From Synchiropus splendidus (taxonomy: Eukaryota > Chordata > Actinopteri > Syngnathiformes > Callionymidae): 64,000 nt of DNA. The stretch spans positions 62,284,937 through 62,348,936 of the forward strand of contig NC_071334.1 of assembly GCF_027744825.2 (NCBI RefSeq). Direction: 5' to 3'. Each line of letters starts with the position of its first letter. Within the stretch, counting starts at the first letter, position 1. Below are positions 49,101-64,000 of this stretch, piece by piece. A model generated the notes under the pieces. It was not told the DNA's origin, did not search any database, and saw only the letters and a list, made by a program, of their open reading frames with translations. The position numbers and the translations under genes are program-made.

Positions 49101-50067
49101 AGATCAGTGTCTTGTCAAAGATTGGTCCACACACGAATATTAACACACTCAAGCTACTTTTAGGTTGCACTTGGCCACACAGCGAATTGGGAAAAAGTGT
49201 GTTTGTGGATGCGCGCTTGGGTCAGTGCAACTCCTCTCCCAGAATATCTCTCAACTTTCTCCCCTCTGTTTGCTGACGCTGCATCTCTGACTTCCTTTTA
49301 ACATTTCTGAACACGCACACACGCACAATAATACTCAAATGTGCTCCCACATGAGTCCTGCACCTCCAGTCAGCAGAAGTTACAGTTGAACACAGCAACC
49401 TACATTAGCAGTTAATAAATCAAAAGGTAAAAATAATCCTCATCTTAAAGATGATTTCTCAGACGGTCGGCATAAGCAAGGTGCAGTCGGCTAATGTGGC
49501 GGTGCCATAAGCCAGAGATGCCCGACAGACAGATACTGATCTCCTAGCAGTTCATCTCTAGGGTGGCTCAGAATACACGTTGGACTAAACACTAAACAAC
49601 TGCAGTGGGTCTCACCTTTTGCTGCTTGGTGTTCCGATTCGTGAAAAAAACACTCCCTTAAAGGAACGACTGTCGATGAAAAAACAATGTTTTAGAAGCA
49701 GTAAGCCAGGAAAGAAAAAAAATAGATGGTGCCTGTTTAACTGTTGGCATAGGGCTTCACAGTGGTTAGCTTCAAAAAATGGGCCACATAACATGACTTG
49801 ATGGCCTGGATTTGGCCCTTCAGCCGTGCTTGAACTTTCTCTGTGCATTTTCTCGTCATTGTGCAGAGACGTAGTGGAAACACCGCTTCATTTGAACTCA
49901 CAGGCTGAACAGTGGTTTGATTATTTGATACTGCAACTGTTTATCAAAATCTTTTGAGAACACTGACGTAGCATGTAGGGCAACAATAGGAAGTTATCTT
50001 GCCTTGTGCTCGTCTTCTGTCCCTGGTGGGAAGCTGCGAAGACCATTGATTGTATCTTCAGAGCCTC

Positions 50068-50096
50068 AAGTCGTGAGCCAGGGTGGCTCACGACTT
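50068..50096. repeat. perfect 13-bp inverted repeat with 3-nt loop
   Basis: AAGTCGTGAGCCA at 50068-50080, loop GGG, then its exact complement TGGCTCACGACTT at 50084-50096. A 13-bp perfect stem with a 3-nt loop is unlikely by chance. No gene end is known nearby. Confidence 0.9.
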
Positions 50097-50578
50097 CAGC
50101 AGCTGATGACAACTCCAATCGACACATCATCCTCCGTCTGACACCACCAGGATCTCCAAGCAGCCATGTGGCTAGGCTCTCTCTCTCGCTCTCTCTCACT
50201 GAAGTCTGAGGGGACTTCAAACCTTTTGTGTTGCTGGGAAACATTAGCTGTCTTCGTATCTCAGCTGGGACTTTTGGAGTACTCAAATCCATGTGTCAGG
50301 TGGCTCTTCAACTGTTTGGAACGGATCGAGTCCCGTCCAGTTTTTTCCATGATGTACCTCAGTATTCATGTGCTAACATATCGTATGAGGAATAATGTGA
50401 GGTTTTAATCTTCTTGATATAAGAAGTTAATTTGTTGATTTTTTTTTTTTCTTGCCTCTTGATCGCACACACAAGGCAGTGCATAAAAATACCGTACATA
50501 CACCTGGGTAAACCACTGCTGCCATCTGCTTGGCACCCGCCTCTGTGACCAAAAACAGCCAGGACTGGGATAACACTG

Positions 50579-50613
50579 CACACACACACACACACACACA
50601 CGCGCGCACACAC
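50579..50613. repeat. (CA)n(CG)n microsatellite
   Basis: About 11 CA units followed by CGCGCG and more CA, then a CT run. Confidence 0.9.
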
Positions 50614-53600
50614 TCTCTCTTCTGCAGGAGAGAAGTGTAAACATGAGAGATTTGACACCTGCTGAGCTAGAAGGATGAAAAGAAGCTCAGTTTCTCTTCA
50701 AGTCTCTGACTGTTCATTAACATCATCCTCACAGTAAGGCCAGTGTTCCGAAGGCTGAAACTGACCCCAGACCAGCTTAACACTTTGAAGCTTTTGCTGC
50801 TTTTATAGTTCCCCAACATGTTGGTTCTGCATTCTTGGTGTCATCTCCGTGAACCTTACTGGAACTTGTCGCGCACAAAAATCACCCTTCAGGATTTTCT
50901 TGCACGTTCAGACAGGAATCCAGATTTAATTAAACAGTGCTGAAAGTATCAGCCAGTGCACCTGTTAGCAAATATTGATTTAGGCCCCAAATTTATTTTC
51001 ATTATGAGTTTCTCTCAAACATTTCAAGTGGAAACTGTGAGAATTCTCAAAACGGAGAGGCCATTCATTGCATGACCTTATAGTGACCCCCGCCCAGCAG
51101 AGGGGAGTGTGTGTGTGTGTGAGTGTGTGAATGCCAAATCGTAAATCACTTTGTCAACCAGAGGAAAATGACATCATGTCTCACAAATTTGTCATTTAGA
51201 ACGTTTACTGAAACAGTTGTGGAGGTCCTGTGGTTAGTATCTTCACCCTCCATCGGTCACCACAGTGGAACTTAGCTGTTGCTCACCTGGACGTCATTCA
51301 TTAGCTTACAAATGGCGTCAGAAGTGGGATAACACCGCAGATGACAAATAGCCAGACAAACAAACGACAGAGGAACGATTTTTTTTTTTGCAACTTATTC
51401 TTGGTGCTGTTTTAGGGATGGGGCAGATCCTCCCGCCCCCAAAACACGGTGGTGACTCTGTTTTGCCTCCAACTCCATTTGATGCAACAGATTTAATTAC
51501 TGTATGAAGGCCAAGAAATGACAGCGGCGCCGTCCTCATTGGTGCACTTCAGAGGGCTGGTCATGAGACAGGCTGCAGAGGGAGGAGGATGGACACACAC
51601 ACACACACACGTATAGAGCAGGGCTTATGTACCGCCCCCCACCCCCGTCCTAGTCTACACAGTCGGTGATCTGGATGGAATCACGCAGTATAAGCTGTGT
51701 GGTGTTCAGTTCCCCCCGTCCGTTCCCAGCATTCTCCACAGCTGTACGATTACACAGGTGTTTGGCAAAAACATACTGTTTGAGACCACAGAGAGTCTCT
51801 CTCTCTGTGTGTGTGCGCGTGCGTGAGAGTGTGTGTTGCTATTTCTTCTCTGTGACCCTGCTGATCACCAGCTCCTTTAAACTAGAACTTTTTAACATCT
51901 TGTTTCGTCACTATTAACTTAGATGTGCATTTAATCATCAAAACATTTGCATTCTAGTTTGGTTTCCGGCCATTTGTTAATGTTGGTTTCAATAGCGAAT
52001 AGAACGGTTAAGATCAGTTGAATGCAAGGCTCTTGGATTAAAGCGAATGGATGGATCAAATTCCTGCTTGTGATAATTTTACTGAATCTAATGGACTTCA
52101 CATACTAGTAGCAGACAGCCGGTGCACCAGGTCATGCCAGACATTTTGACCTCCATCTATTTGCACATGGTGCCAGATTTAGCCAGTTTGCCCAGGCCTG
52201 GGTCTGGATGAGATGCATCTTTGCTAAATAAATGACTGACAAAAAAAAAAAGAACTTCCTTTCACAGGATACATGTGTCACTCAACAATTCTAGGTGCCC
52301 CACATCATGTGATGTCACTGAAACTGATGCAGAATAAATGAGATTCAGCTGATAGATGGAAAATTGTAGTTTAAAAAAAAAGCACCAAAATGCTCCGTAA
52401 GTGTCATCACTGGAGCACATGTGAAGAGATTCAACTTCAGCTCAAACACTGTTGGATTTTCGATTTTTATTTTTATTTATTTATTTATTTTTCTTCAAAT
52501 CAAATCGCCTCCTACTGAAGACACAGGTCCGGCTCGACCATCACTTAGCAAGTTAGCACTAGGAGACAGAAATATTGGAAAAGTCAGTGATGCTGCTGAG
52601 TTCGGAGTCATTGTAGCTAGTGAAGTAAATGAGGCAACCTGGCCTGGATGTTGGATGTATATGACCTTTAATTCAAAGCCGACAAAGACATGTGTCCAGT
52701 TACTGATTTTTCAAAATCATAGTTTCTCTCTGATAAGCCTCCTCCATTCATGTCAGAAGCTGCAACACTTTAGTTCCAGGCTGATTTCCTGTCTGTCTCC
52801 GGCGTACCTGAGAGGCACAGCCCTGCAACACTCATGTGGTTTCTTCAGACATTTCCAATACCTGTCTGTTTCCCACCAGAGGCCTATCACTTCATTTCGC
52901 ATTGACATCTCGTAGCGTTTGAGTCGAAAAGTCCAGACAGACTCAAGCAGGGGTTGGATGCAGTAGTTAAAAACAGCCGGGGATATTTGCACGGCCACCT
53001 CACCTCATCTGAACCTCCATCCTCCTTGCAGTTCTCCTCGAGCTGCTGTTTCCTGCCACGCATCTGTCTGTGTGACGGTCCTGTGACTGACACACCAGAG
53101 GACTGGACCTCAGCCAGCCTCTGGTGACCCTGAGCAGGAGAAGTAGCAAACAGACTGTTTGTGTCCACGGTGTTTTTGAAAACGTTCTGATCCTGGGCAG
53201 CTGGAGTCGACCCACTCAACACAACACGGCACCACGTAACAGCTCAGCGCTGAATGGAATTATGGCAAACAACATGATGAGGGCGACAGGCTGTGCTCCA
53301 TTGTCAACAGCCTTTACTCATTTACGGTACACAAAATTATGTTATTTCTATTCTGGGTTTGTAACATAAATATGCCTTCTTTTTCAGAACGTTTCTCCAA
53401 AGTGGCACAGTGGGTTTAAAAAGTGGTGAATTGTGCATGGCACCACAGCAAACTTGACCTGTCTGTTACCACAGGTGAAGCCATCACAGCATGCAGGGAG
53501 GCATCTATCAGAAATGGGCCACCTCTTTGTCGCGGACGGTTGTGGGTCCCACCAGCTGAGCGGGACTCTCTTTTTCCTAACGGAACGTGAATCACGTCTG

Positions 53601-53879
53601 CAGCGGCACTTTTGAGAATGAATACGCTTAAAAATAACGTGTAATTTAATGACATCAACGTGGCTCTTGAGCAGCTCCGCCGTGCGAGAGTTGGAGTGTA
53701 AGCTACAGTAGGTGGCTGCAAGACCACATGAATCACTCCGAGCCAGAGTCACAGACGCACATGGTTCGTCCCGCGCTGCCGGGAACCTCCAGCACTTGCA
53801 GCCGAGTGCAGCGCACCGCGAGGCGGCCACACGCTGCGCTCAATCACGCTTAGAGAACCGACGCTCACTTCCGAGGTGA

Positions 53880-58010
<4,131 letters not shown>

Positions 58011-58083
58011 ATGTTTTCCCCTCCTGTTAGCAGTGGAAAGAACGGACCGACCTCCCTGGGGAGCGGACATTTCTCCGGCTCAA
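58011..58083 (+). CDS. tcf4: TCF4 second coding exon
   Basis: A 73-nt exon between TCTCGTAG and the donor GGCTCAA|GTACGT. It encodes [20 protein letters not shown] then FSGS with one base left over for the next codon. This matches human [24 protein letters not shown], with Gly for Ala and Ser for Thr. It continues activation domain 1 directly from the LDFSA of the previous exon. The remaining exons, including AD2 and the bHLH domain, lie beyond the window, so the gene is partial here. Confidence 0.95.
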
Positions 58084-59429
58084 GTACGTCACGCCTCCTC
58101 CTTCTCTTCCTCTTACACCTGCCGGCCGCTGCTTGGCTTGCTGTTTTTGTCTCGTGTGGGAAACGTGTTCTGCCGACGCAGATTCTGGTTTTTTGTGCTC
58201 GTTTAGTGGAACTGTCGTAGCGCTGGGGCGACCCAAGTGTTTGGCTGTGGTTTCGTTGTTGAGCATGTGGCGTGCTGGGATGGCAGCTAATGACGACCGG
58301 TGACCTCATACTGGAGATACATGATCCCGGATGAGGTCTTGAACAGGAATGTGAATCATCCGCCACCGGGTGTTGGTAGTTTCATCGTGTTAATTTCAAG
58401 AATTTTTGGTTGCTGGTAAGCTGTCATTCATTCTGACAGTCAAGCTTTTATTGTCTCATAGCTGAGACTTAGTAGCTGCAGATGATGAGGATTTAAAAAT
58501 GTGAAGGCTGAACTACTCCCATTAGTCCAGTCATTCACTATAAATTAAAATAAATGTTGCCTGTAGCTGTTTGTGTTCATACCCGAGGAAGACTTCCTGT
58601 ATCTTTGACTTCTTGACTTCCTGTCTGTGTGCGTGTGGCTGTGATGTGTTTTTTGGTACGATGCGTTTAGCTCTTAGGGATCTGAGAAAAAAAACGCAAG
58701 TATTTTATTGATGCGGGAAAGCTGTTTGTCATGTGAAGCATTTGGTTTTTGTGTTGATATTTCACCTGAAATAAAGTTAATGTTTATATTTACTATCCCT
58801 AAATGCAACTCTCTTGCTGGCTATTCGAGGACATGTCACTTAAAGTGTGCTGGATTTGGTGCATACAGAAACCAAGACTGAGCCCAAACAGAATACAGAA
58901 GCATCAGTCTATCAGTCATATAGACACATATTTATTTCTTACTGGCAAAGAAATGGTTGTCATTTTTTCAAAATAAATGAAGCACTGGCCTGCTCTCCTT
59001 GGAACAAACTAGTAGTTACTTCTGTTTTCCGTTTGATGTTGGTCAAGCCTCCATCCCTGGTCGACAGACAGAGACCTGCAGACACACTTCATCACGGTGA
59101 CTGGTGATATGAATGGCTTCTGTGAAGCCTTGTGTGTGTGTGTCATGCAACGTGGTACATCAATGTGAGCCGATATTATATATCACTCGCCAGTGTGTAG
59201 TAAATCGCCATCTTCATCCTTCATGATAATTGATAAACACAAGAAACACTTAGTTTTGCTATTAGATTTTTACATAAAAAGGCACAATAATGAGGCTTTC
59301 AAAGGACGAGTTGCGTCTGAAACAAAGGTGAGAAAAGTGATTTCACACTTCCAATGAGGACTGACGTGAAATGTCTTGAACTTTTCTTCAAATAAAAAAG
59401 TCCTTGTGATTGCCAATAATAAAAGCGTT

Positions 59430-59680
59430 TGCGTTCCAGCCATTATTTGATGAGCTCTTTATGTGGGAAACAATTTCAGCTCCAGTCGTAATGACTCACT
59501 CTGTGGCGTTTATTTTCCTACAGATATCTCATGGTGTATGTTCCTGTAGAACCAATAAGAATTCGGAATAAAAGACTCTGGAGATCACACTCGAGCTAAT
59601 TGCGACGAGCTTCCTTGGTAATCATTGTGCTGCAAGATTCCTCATCATCGTCCTTCCTTCATTAGGGAGGCTGACTTGCT
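59430..59680. promoter_or_regulatory. candidate intronic enhancer of tcf4
   Basis: Non-repetitive sequence with CAGCCATTATTTGATGAGC, GTAATGACTCACTCTG (AP-1-like TGACTCA), GAGCTAATTGCGACGAGC and GGTAATCATTGTGC (SOX-like ATTGTG). No frame. Long tcf4 introns are known to carry conserved enhancers in vertebrates; its membership is inference. Confidence 0.3.
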
Positions 59681-60125
59681 TTGTGTTAGAGATGTACATT
59701 TGTGTGAAATGTGATTTTCTGCTTCAGAATCACATGCAAGAAAAATGTACAATTCTTTTGTCCCACCGCTGAATTGACTGTGGAGCAGAGGCTGCACCAT
59801 TGCACTGCACATTATATTGAACTAACACACACCTGCGAGGTGCGTCGGTGGTGGCTCTCGCTGCTCTCCGACACGTTTGGGCTGAAGTTGCTGTTTATCA
59901 TTAGCCATCCCTCTGCGACATGGAAGCCATTTTGCTAAACGAGTCCGACGCTCGCACCGGCTTTGTTTTCATACCTCGTTGTTGTTGTTGTTTTTGTTTT
60001 TTTTGTAGACAACAGTTTGGAGACGTCTGCTGATGTGTAACGCATGCAAAACGTTTAGAAAAAAAAGCTACATTCTTGTGAAATCTGTTGCATTTACAGC
60101 CTTCGGGTTGAGGTACGACAGCTTT

Positions 60126-60150
60126 ACACACACACACACACACACACACA
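60126..60150. repeat. (CA)n microsatellite
   Basis: About 12 CA units in the tcf4 intron. Confidence 0.95.
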
Positions 60151-62824
60151 AAACTGGTGCAGACATTCTTCGTGCACACGCGTTTACAAGATGCATTTCA
60201 CACTCGCTCGGTTCCCCCCTGCTGTGTCTTTCTGCAACCCTCAGTATTTTCATGAGCTGACGCTGTTTGTGAATCCAGCTAATTAGAACTCCATAGACCC
60301 ACACGACGGAGAGCGCTGGTTCTCAATGGCTGGGGTGAGGCCCCGAGTGGAGACATTGATTTTAGGTCTGTGGAGGTGGTCATGACTTTGCTCTTTGAAA
60401 TATAGATTTAGGATCTATGATCGACTACCAGCTGAAATGTTTTGGGTAATATTGCTCAACATATTCTACTGTTGTATTTTATATTATGTTGTTTAAGTTG
60501 GTAGATCGGGGCCGAAGGCCGTTTGACATGAAAGGTGTCTGCAGTTTATCAAGTTACAGAGGGGATTTGCTGCTCAGTTTGCCTTCACCACGTCAGTGAT
60601 TTGTTATTGTTTTGTCCTGGAATGCGGGATCTGAATGCCTGTGCTCCAAATGTACGACTGTTTGTCGATACATTGCTTGCTTGGCTTAAACTCATACAGG
60701 TTATTGTAGTTTTTCCGCCACAATGTTTTCCGAGGTGATGTTTTGACTCTGTTTGTGTGACTTCATCTTATCGTAATGGTGAGTACACACCTATAGTACA
60801 ACTTTAAGCCCATCTCTTCAGCTTTATTTGGCTCCTAAAACAGTTGGGAAAAGTACTTCATTATCTGCCAGCAGTTTAAAGTGCTATAGCAACCAGGAAT
60901 GGAAATGTTTGCATTCTTGTCCTCAGACCTTCTCCCCCATTTTTGGCCGTATTTTACACACAAACTCGCACACACCCCCACACACACTTCGACGCATTCC
61001 CCTTCCAACCCCGCTGACAGGGAGACAAACGACACGTCTGACTGGTTATAACAGTGTTAGCCGCTAAAATCACCAGAAGCAGCCAAGACCTGAAATAGAC
61101 AGTGGCAGCGCTTGACAGGCCAAGTGAAGCTACTGGCTGAACAGAATCATCCAGGAGGAGATTAGAAACACACCGAGTTTGAAGTGTGCATTCTCTTTCC
61201 AGGGATGATCCCGAAATAACAACAAGCATGGCAAAATCTCCCAATAATTCAAATGCCTAATCCAGCGGCTGGTTGGTGATGACCGTGGGCTGAGCGTGTC
61301 AGTCGGGACGCGGCTGCGATTGTGCTACGTTTATGTTTAGCTGCTTTTGTGTTGGGAGGTGAATTGAGCGCCCAAAATACGACCAAAGGGAGGGTGAGGA
61401 GGGGCGACTTCAATTCAGCGCATTATGTGCAGGTTGTCACTTCCAAATTCAGCTTTTCCATCGAACATGTTCAGGAGGTGTCATTCCAAATCCTCATCAG
61501 ATAAATACATCCTTAAACCTGTTTCCAACCTTCCATGTCTAACAGGTCTTTTCATATGAAGAGTAACCTGCGTTTCCATTTCAGGAGCCTCCGTGCTGCC
61601 TTTCAATCCATGAATATATACAGGTATTAATTTGAGAAGCATGTTTACAGTAGTTAAATTTAAATGTTGGGATTAGAGCTCCATAAAATGGTTGTCACAG
61701 AGTAGGAAGCTGCACGATAAATGACCTCATTTTTTATTTTATTTTATTTTTTTGAAGTTGGTCATGTCTATATATCATCTCTGATTTGTTACCAAGCTGG
61801 TTTTGACCCGAGCTGGTTGTCCCATCGTTTGTACACGTGATTCCATTTTTAAGTGGTTTGCCGATTGTGGGGCCTCTTAACATTCTAACAAATTTTGTCT
61901 GGTGTACCCAGCTTTTTTTTTTATCTTTGTAGTTAAAAAGGAAATGGCTTTTGTCTTAAAGGTTTTTATTGCAAGCATAAAGGCCAACTAGTTGATTTGA
62001 GAGCTTGTCTCGCCAGAAACTATAAAGTATGAATAGTGCAAAAAGGAAAGGAATGACTCAAAAAATAAAATAAAATAAATACATTTTAAAAAACAATTGA
62101 AGTAATAGTTGACTGTATAAGTAATCCAAAAGAAACAAACCAAAAAAGTGATTTGACCTTTCAATATTTTACTCTTAAGCAAAAAAGTGATTCAATGAAA
62201 GCAGTTTTCAATACTATTTGCATTTGCCTTATCCTGGCTGTCAAATGGCCTTTTCTCCCATGTTTGTTGCATTTGTTAAATCATTTGTTAAATCATTGTG
62301 GCTGCTTGCTGTTGAGATGCTGACATTCAAACTTGGAGGAGGAGGAGTGGAGTGAGTGTATTGCAGTGAAAGTCCTGCCAGCAGATGCATTGAGCTTTTA
62401 GTGATTTGTATTTTGAACACAAGTTTCCATTGTAGTCAGAATGTACCACCATTTACAGTACATCCAGTTTTACTAAGTCAGAAATGAGTAAACAACCCAC
62501 CATGTGGTTCAGTGGGGGGAAATCACATGTGAAGATGTTGATGTGCATTGGAAGGCAGACTATTTCTGTTCAATATAAACCACAGATCACACATTTTATT
62601 TCAGAATCTGTTGTATGTCATTTTGTGCACCTTTAGTTGGCAGCGACATGGGTCAATATCCTTGAGGTATTATACTGTATGGGCAGACAAAGTCACGCCA
62701 ATCCACTTCCACCTCATGGGATCTAAGTTCACAAAAAATATGATGCATTCTAATGCTGTGAGAGCACTGCTTTTCCATCCAAAGTTACATTAGGTTATCT
62801 ATGATATTTAGTATATGTGTGATC

Positions 62825-63070
62825 CAGGGCACTAGGCAAAGTGGGCCAGAAAATAACTTTGATCTCCCATAGACTTCCATTGATTTTTTTGGAGTGAGGT
62901 CCCATGGACCGACCAGAAGTGGTGGAGATTTAGGCTCCCGACAAGGTTCACAGATGAAGATCTCATTTGCTGAATTCAGTGGTTTGTGTGGCACGACTTG
63001 GAATTTTTTGTTGAAATAATGAAATCTAATCCCCATCTCAAGTTTTATCTGTGGCTCAACAGCCACCTCA
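62825..63070. repeat. possible teleost interspersed repeat
   Basis: CCCATAGACTTCCATTGATT followed by TTTTTGGAGTGAGGTCCCAT and GACCAGAAGTGG resembles a repeat word seen often in fish genomes. Only one copy was noticed in the window, so this rests on memory and is weak. Confidence 0.3.
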
Positions 63071-64000
63071 GATGCTGCTGGGATCTTTATGAAAGTGGTG
63101 AGGCTGAAAACTGAAATACATTTTTCAAAGCAGCATGGTGGCGTGTTGATACTTTAATATCAGGACTTGGCGGTCACATCTGTGTTCACCAGGAGCCACA
63201 CTGACGTCGGCAGCAGATTCAGTTAATGCTGAGTCAGTCTTTAATGACATTTATTCTGGTGCACATCCTTGTATTTCAGCCTCAGTGGACAAGCAGGTGG
63301 TGACAGCCACATGGAGTGAAATATTTGCCAATGCCACATGAATATAGAAGCAAAAAAAAAAACAGGCTCCTACAGGAAATATTACTCTTATAAGAAATTC
63401 CATGTTAAATCATGGAAGCAGATCAATCATCGGAGGAAGCAAGGCAGCCCGTGATGATGAGCCTCAGCTGCAGATGCTCTGGAAGCTGGAGGAATTCTTC
63501 CATCCGGAGAAATATTCGACGTAGAAGCAGAATGTATTCATCTTTACCTCTTGGATTTGTGTGCTCTTGGGAGGCCTCCTATATTCCACCTCGACACAGC
63601 GGGGCCATGTTGGTTATGTTGAAGTCACAAACCCCTTTTTACATTTTACCTTATTTTTAACTTTTCAAAATTGTAAATTTCCTCTCATCAGATGCCATGT
63701 TTTCAAACGTAGAAAGGCCTGTGCAGTCGGGGAGCAGGCGACGGTGGAAGCCAAGGCCGAAGTGTCGCTTGGCGTCCATGTCTTTATATCAGCCTGGAAA
63801 ACACCAGCCAGGACCAGCGCTAATCGTCCCTCGTATTTACATTCTGCAGAACTAAGGAATTTCTTCTGCTGGATTATTCCAGTCTGTGACATTAAGACGC
63901 ATCCGTACAAATGAAGCTCTCATCCAAACAATGGCGCAATCATGAAGCTGTCACTTCTGTCCCTCTTCCTGTCAAAAGAAAAGACCCGTGGTGCCTCTGC

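Larger units (their letters stand above)
58084..64000 (+). other. tcf4: tcf4 intron, running off the window
   Basis: At least 5.9 kb without a recognisable tcf4 exon; the expected next exon (starting like VEDRSSSGSWG) was not found. It contains a (CA)n run at 60,126-60,150, a repeat-like stretch at 62,825-63,070 and a candidate enhancer at 59,430-59,680. Confidence 0.75.

Noticed and set aside
51220..51290. A tRNA-like stretch with GGTTAG and a GGTCACC word
   Set aside because: No consistent acceptor stem, A box and B box spacing could be made, so it is not supported as a tRNA.
53384..53830. A 148-codon minus-strand frame upstream of tcf4
   Set aside because: Cys/Arg-rich composition reflects the CpG-rich DNA; no domain or start context supports it.
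63412..63660. Possible next tcf4 exon near the right edge
   Set aside because: No frame encodes the expected VEDRSSSGSWG-like sequence; the open frame is unrelated.

Overview
The window is vertebrate nuclear DNA, almost certainly from a teleost fish. Coding sequence is split into short exons with GT-AG introns, and the intergenic space carries fish-type repeats: hAT DNA transposons with 8-bp target duplications, 5'-truncated LINEs, and (AC)n- and (TA)n-rich microsatellites. No bacterial, viral or organellar features were seen. Two protein-coding genes could be recognised, both on the + strand.

Region 1 (about 1-11,710) holds a promoter-like stretch with a CRE and several CCAAT boxes at the very start, then a complete cyclin I gene (ccni or its paralogue ccni2). 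Nine coding exons run from the ATG at 2,603 to the TAG at 10,791. An untranslated first exon probably lies near 1,480-1,583, and the 3' UTR has polyadenylation signals at 11,296 and 11,698. The reading frame is intact across all junctions and gives about 415 aa (402 with an alternative donor).

Region 2 (about 11,710-53,880) is a roughly 42-kb stretch where I could recognise no gene. It holds two hAT elements with recognisable target-site duplications, a short hAT-like element between 11-bp direct repeats, and four LINE remnants (one with a perfect 15-bp target duplication). It also holds most copies of a dispersed repeat family that occurs at least six times in the window, and long microsatellites. 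Between these are low-repeat, AT-rich stretches with homeodomain/POU-like words that could be conserved enhancers. A regulatory landscape for the developmental gene tcf4 is the simplest reading, but this is inference.

Region 3 (about 53,880-64,000) is the 5' end of tcf4 (E2-2, class I bHLH factor). It has a GC-rich promoter with a Z-DNA-prone tract, an untranslated exon, a very short intron filled by about 31 TCTA-type tetranucleotides, the start-codon exon (54,402-54,493) and the next coding exon (58,011-58,083). The rest of tcf4, including the bHLH domain, lies beyond the window.

The two genes are separate units and I see no sign that they act together. I found no previously undescribed system. 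The most distinctive observations are the polymorphic-looking repeat beside the tcf4 start codon, the nested or adjacent transposon structures with intact target duplications, and a perfect 13-bp inverted repeat at 50,068-50,096.
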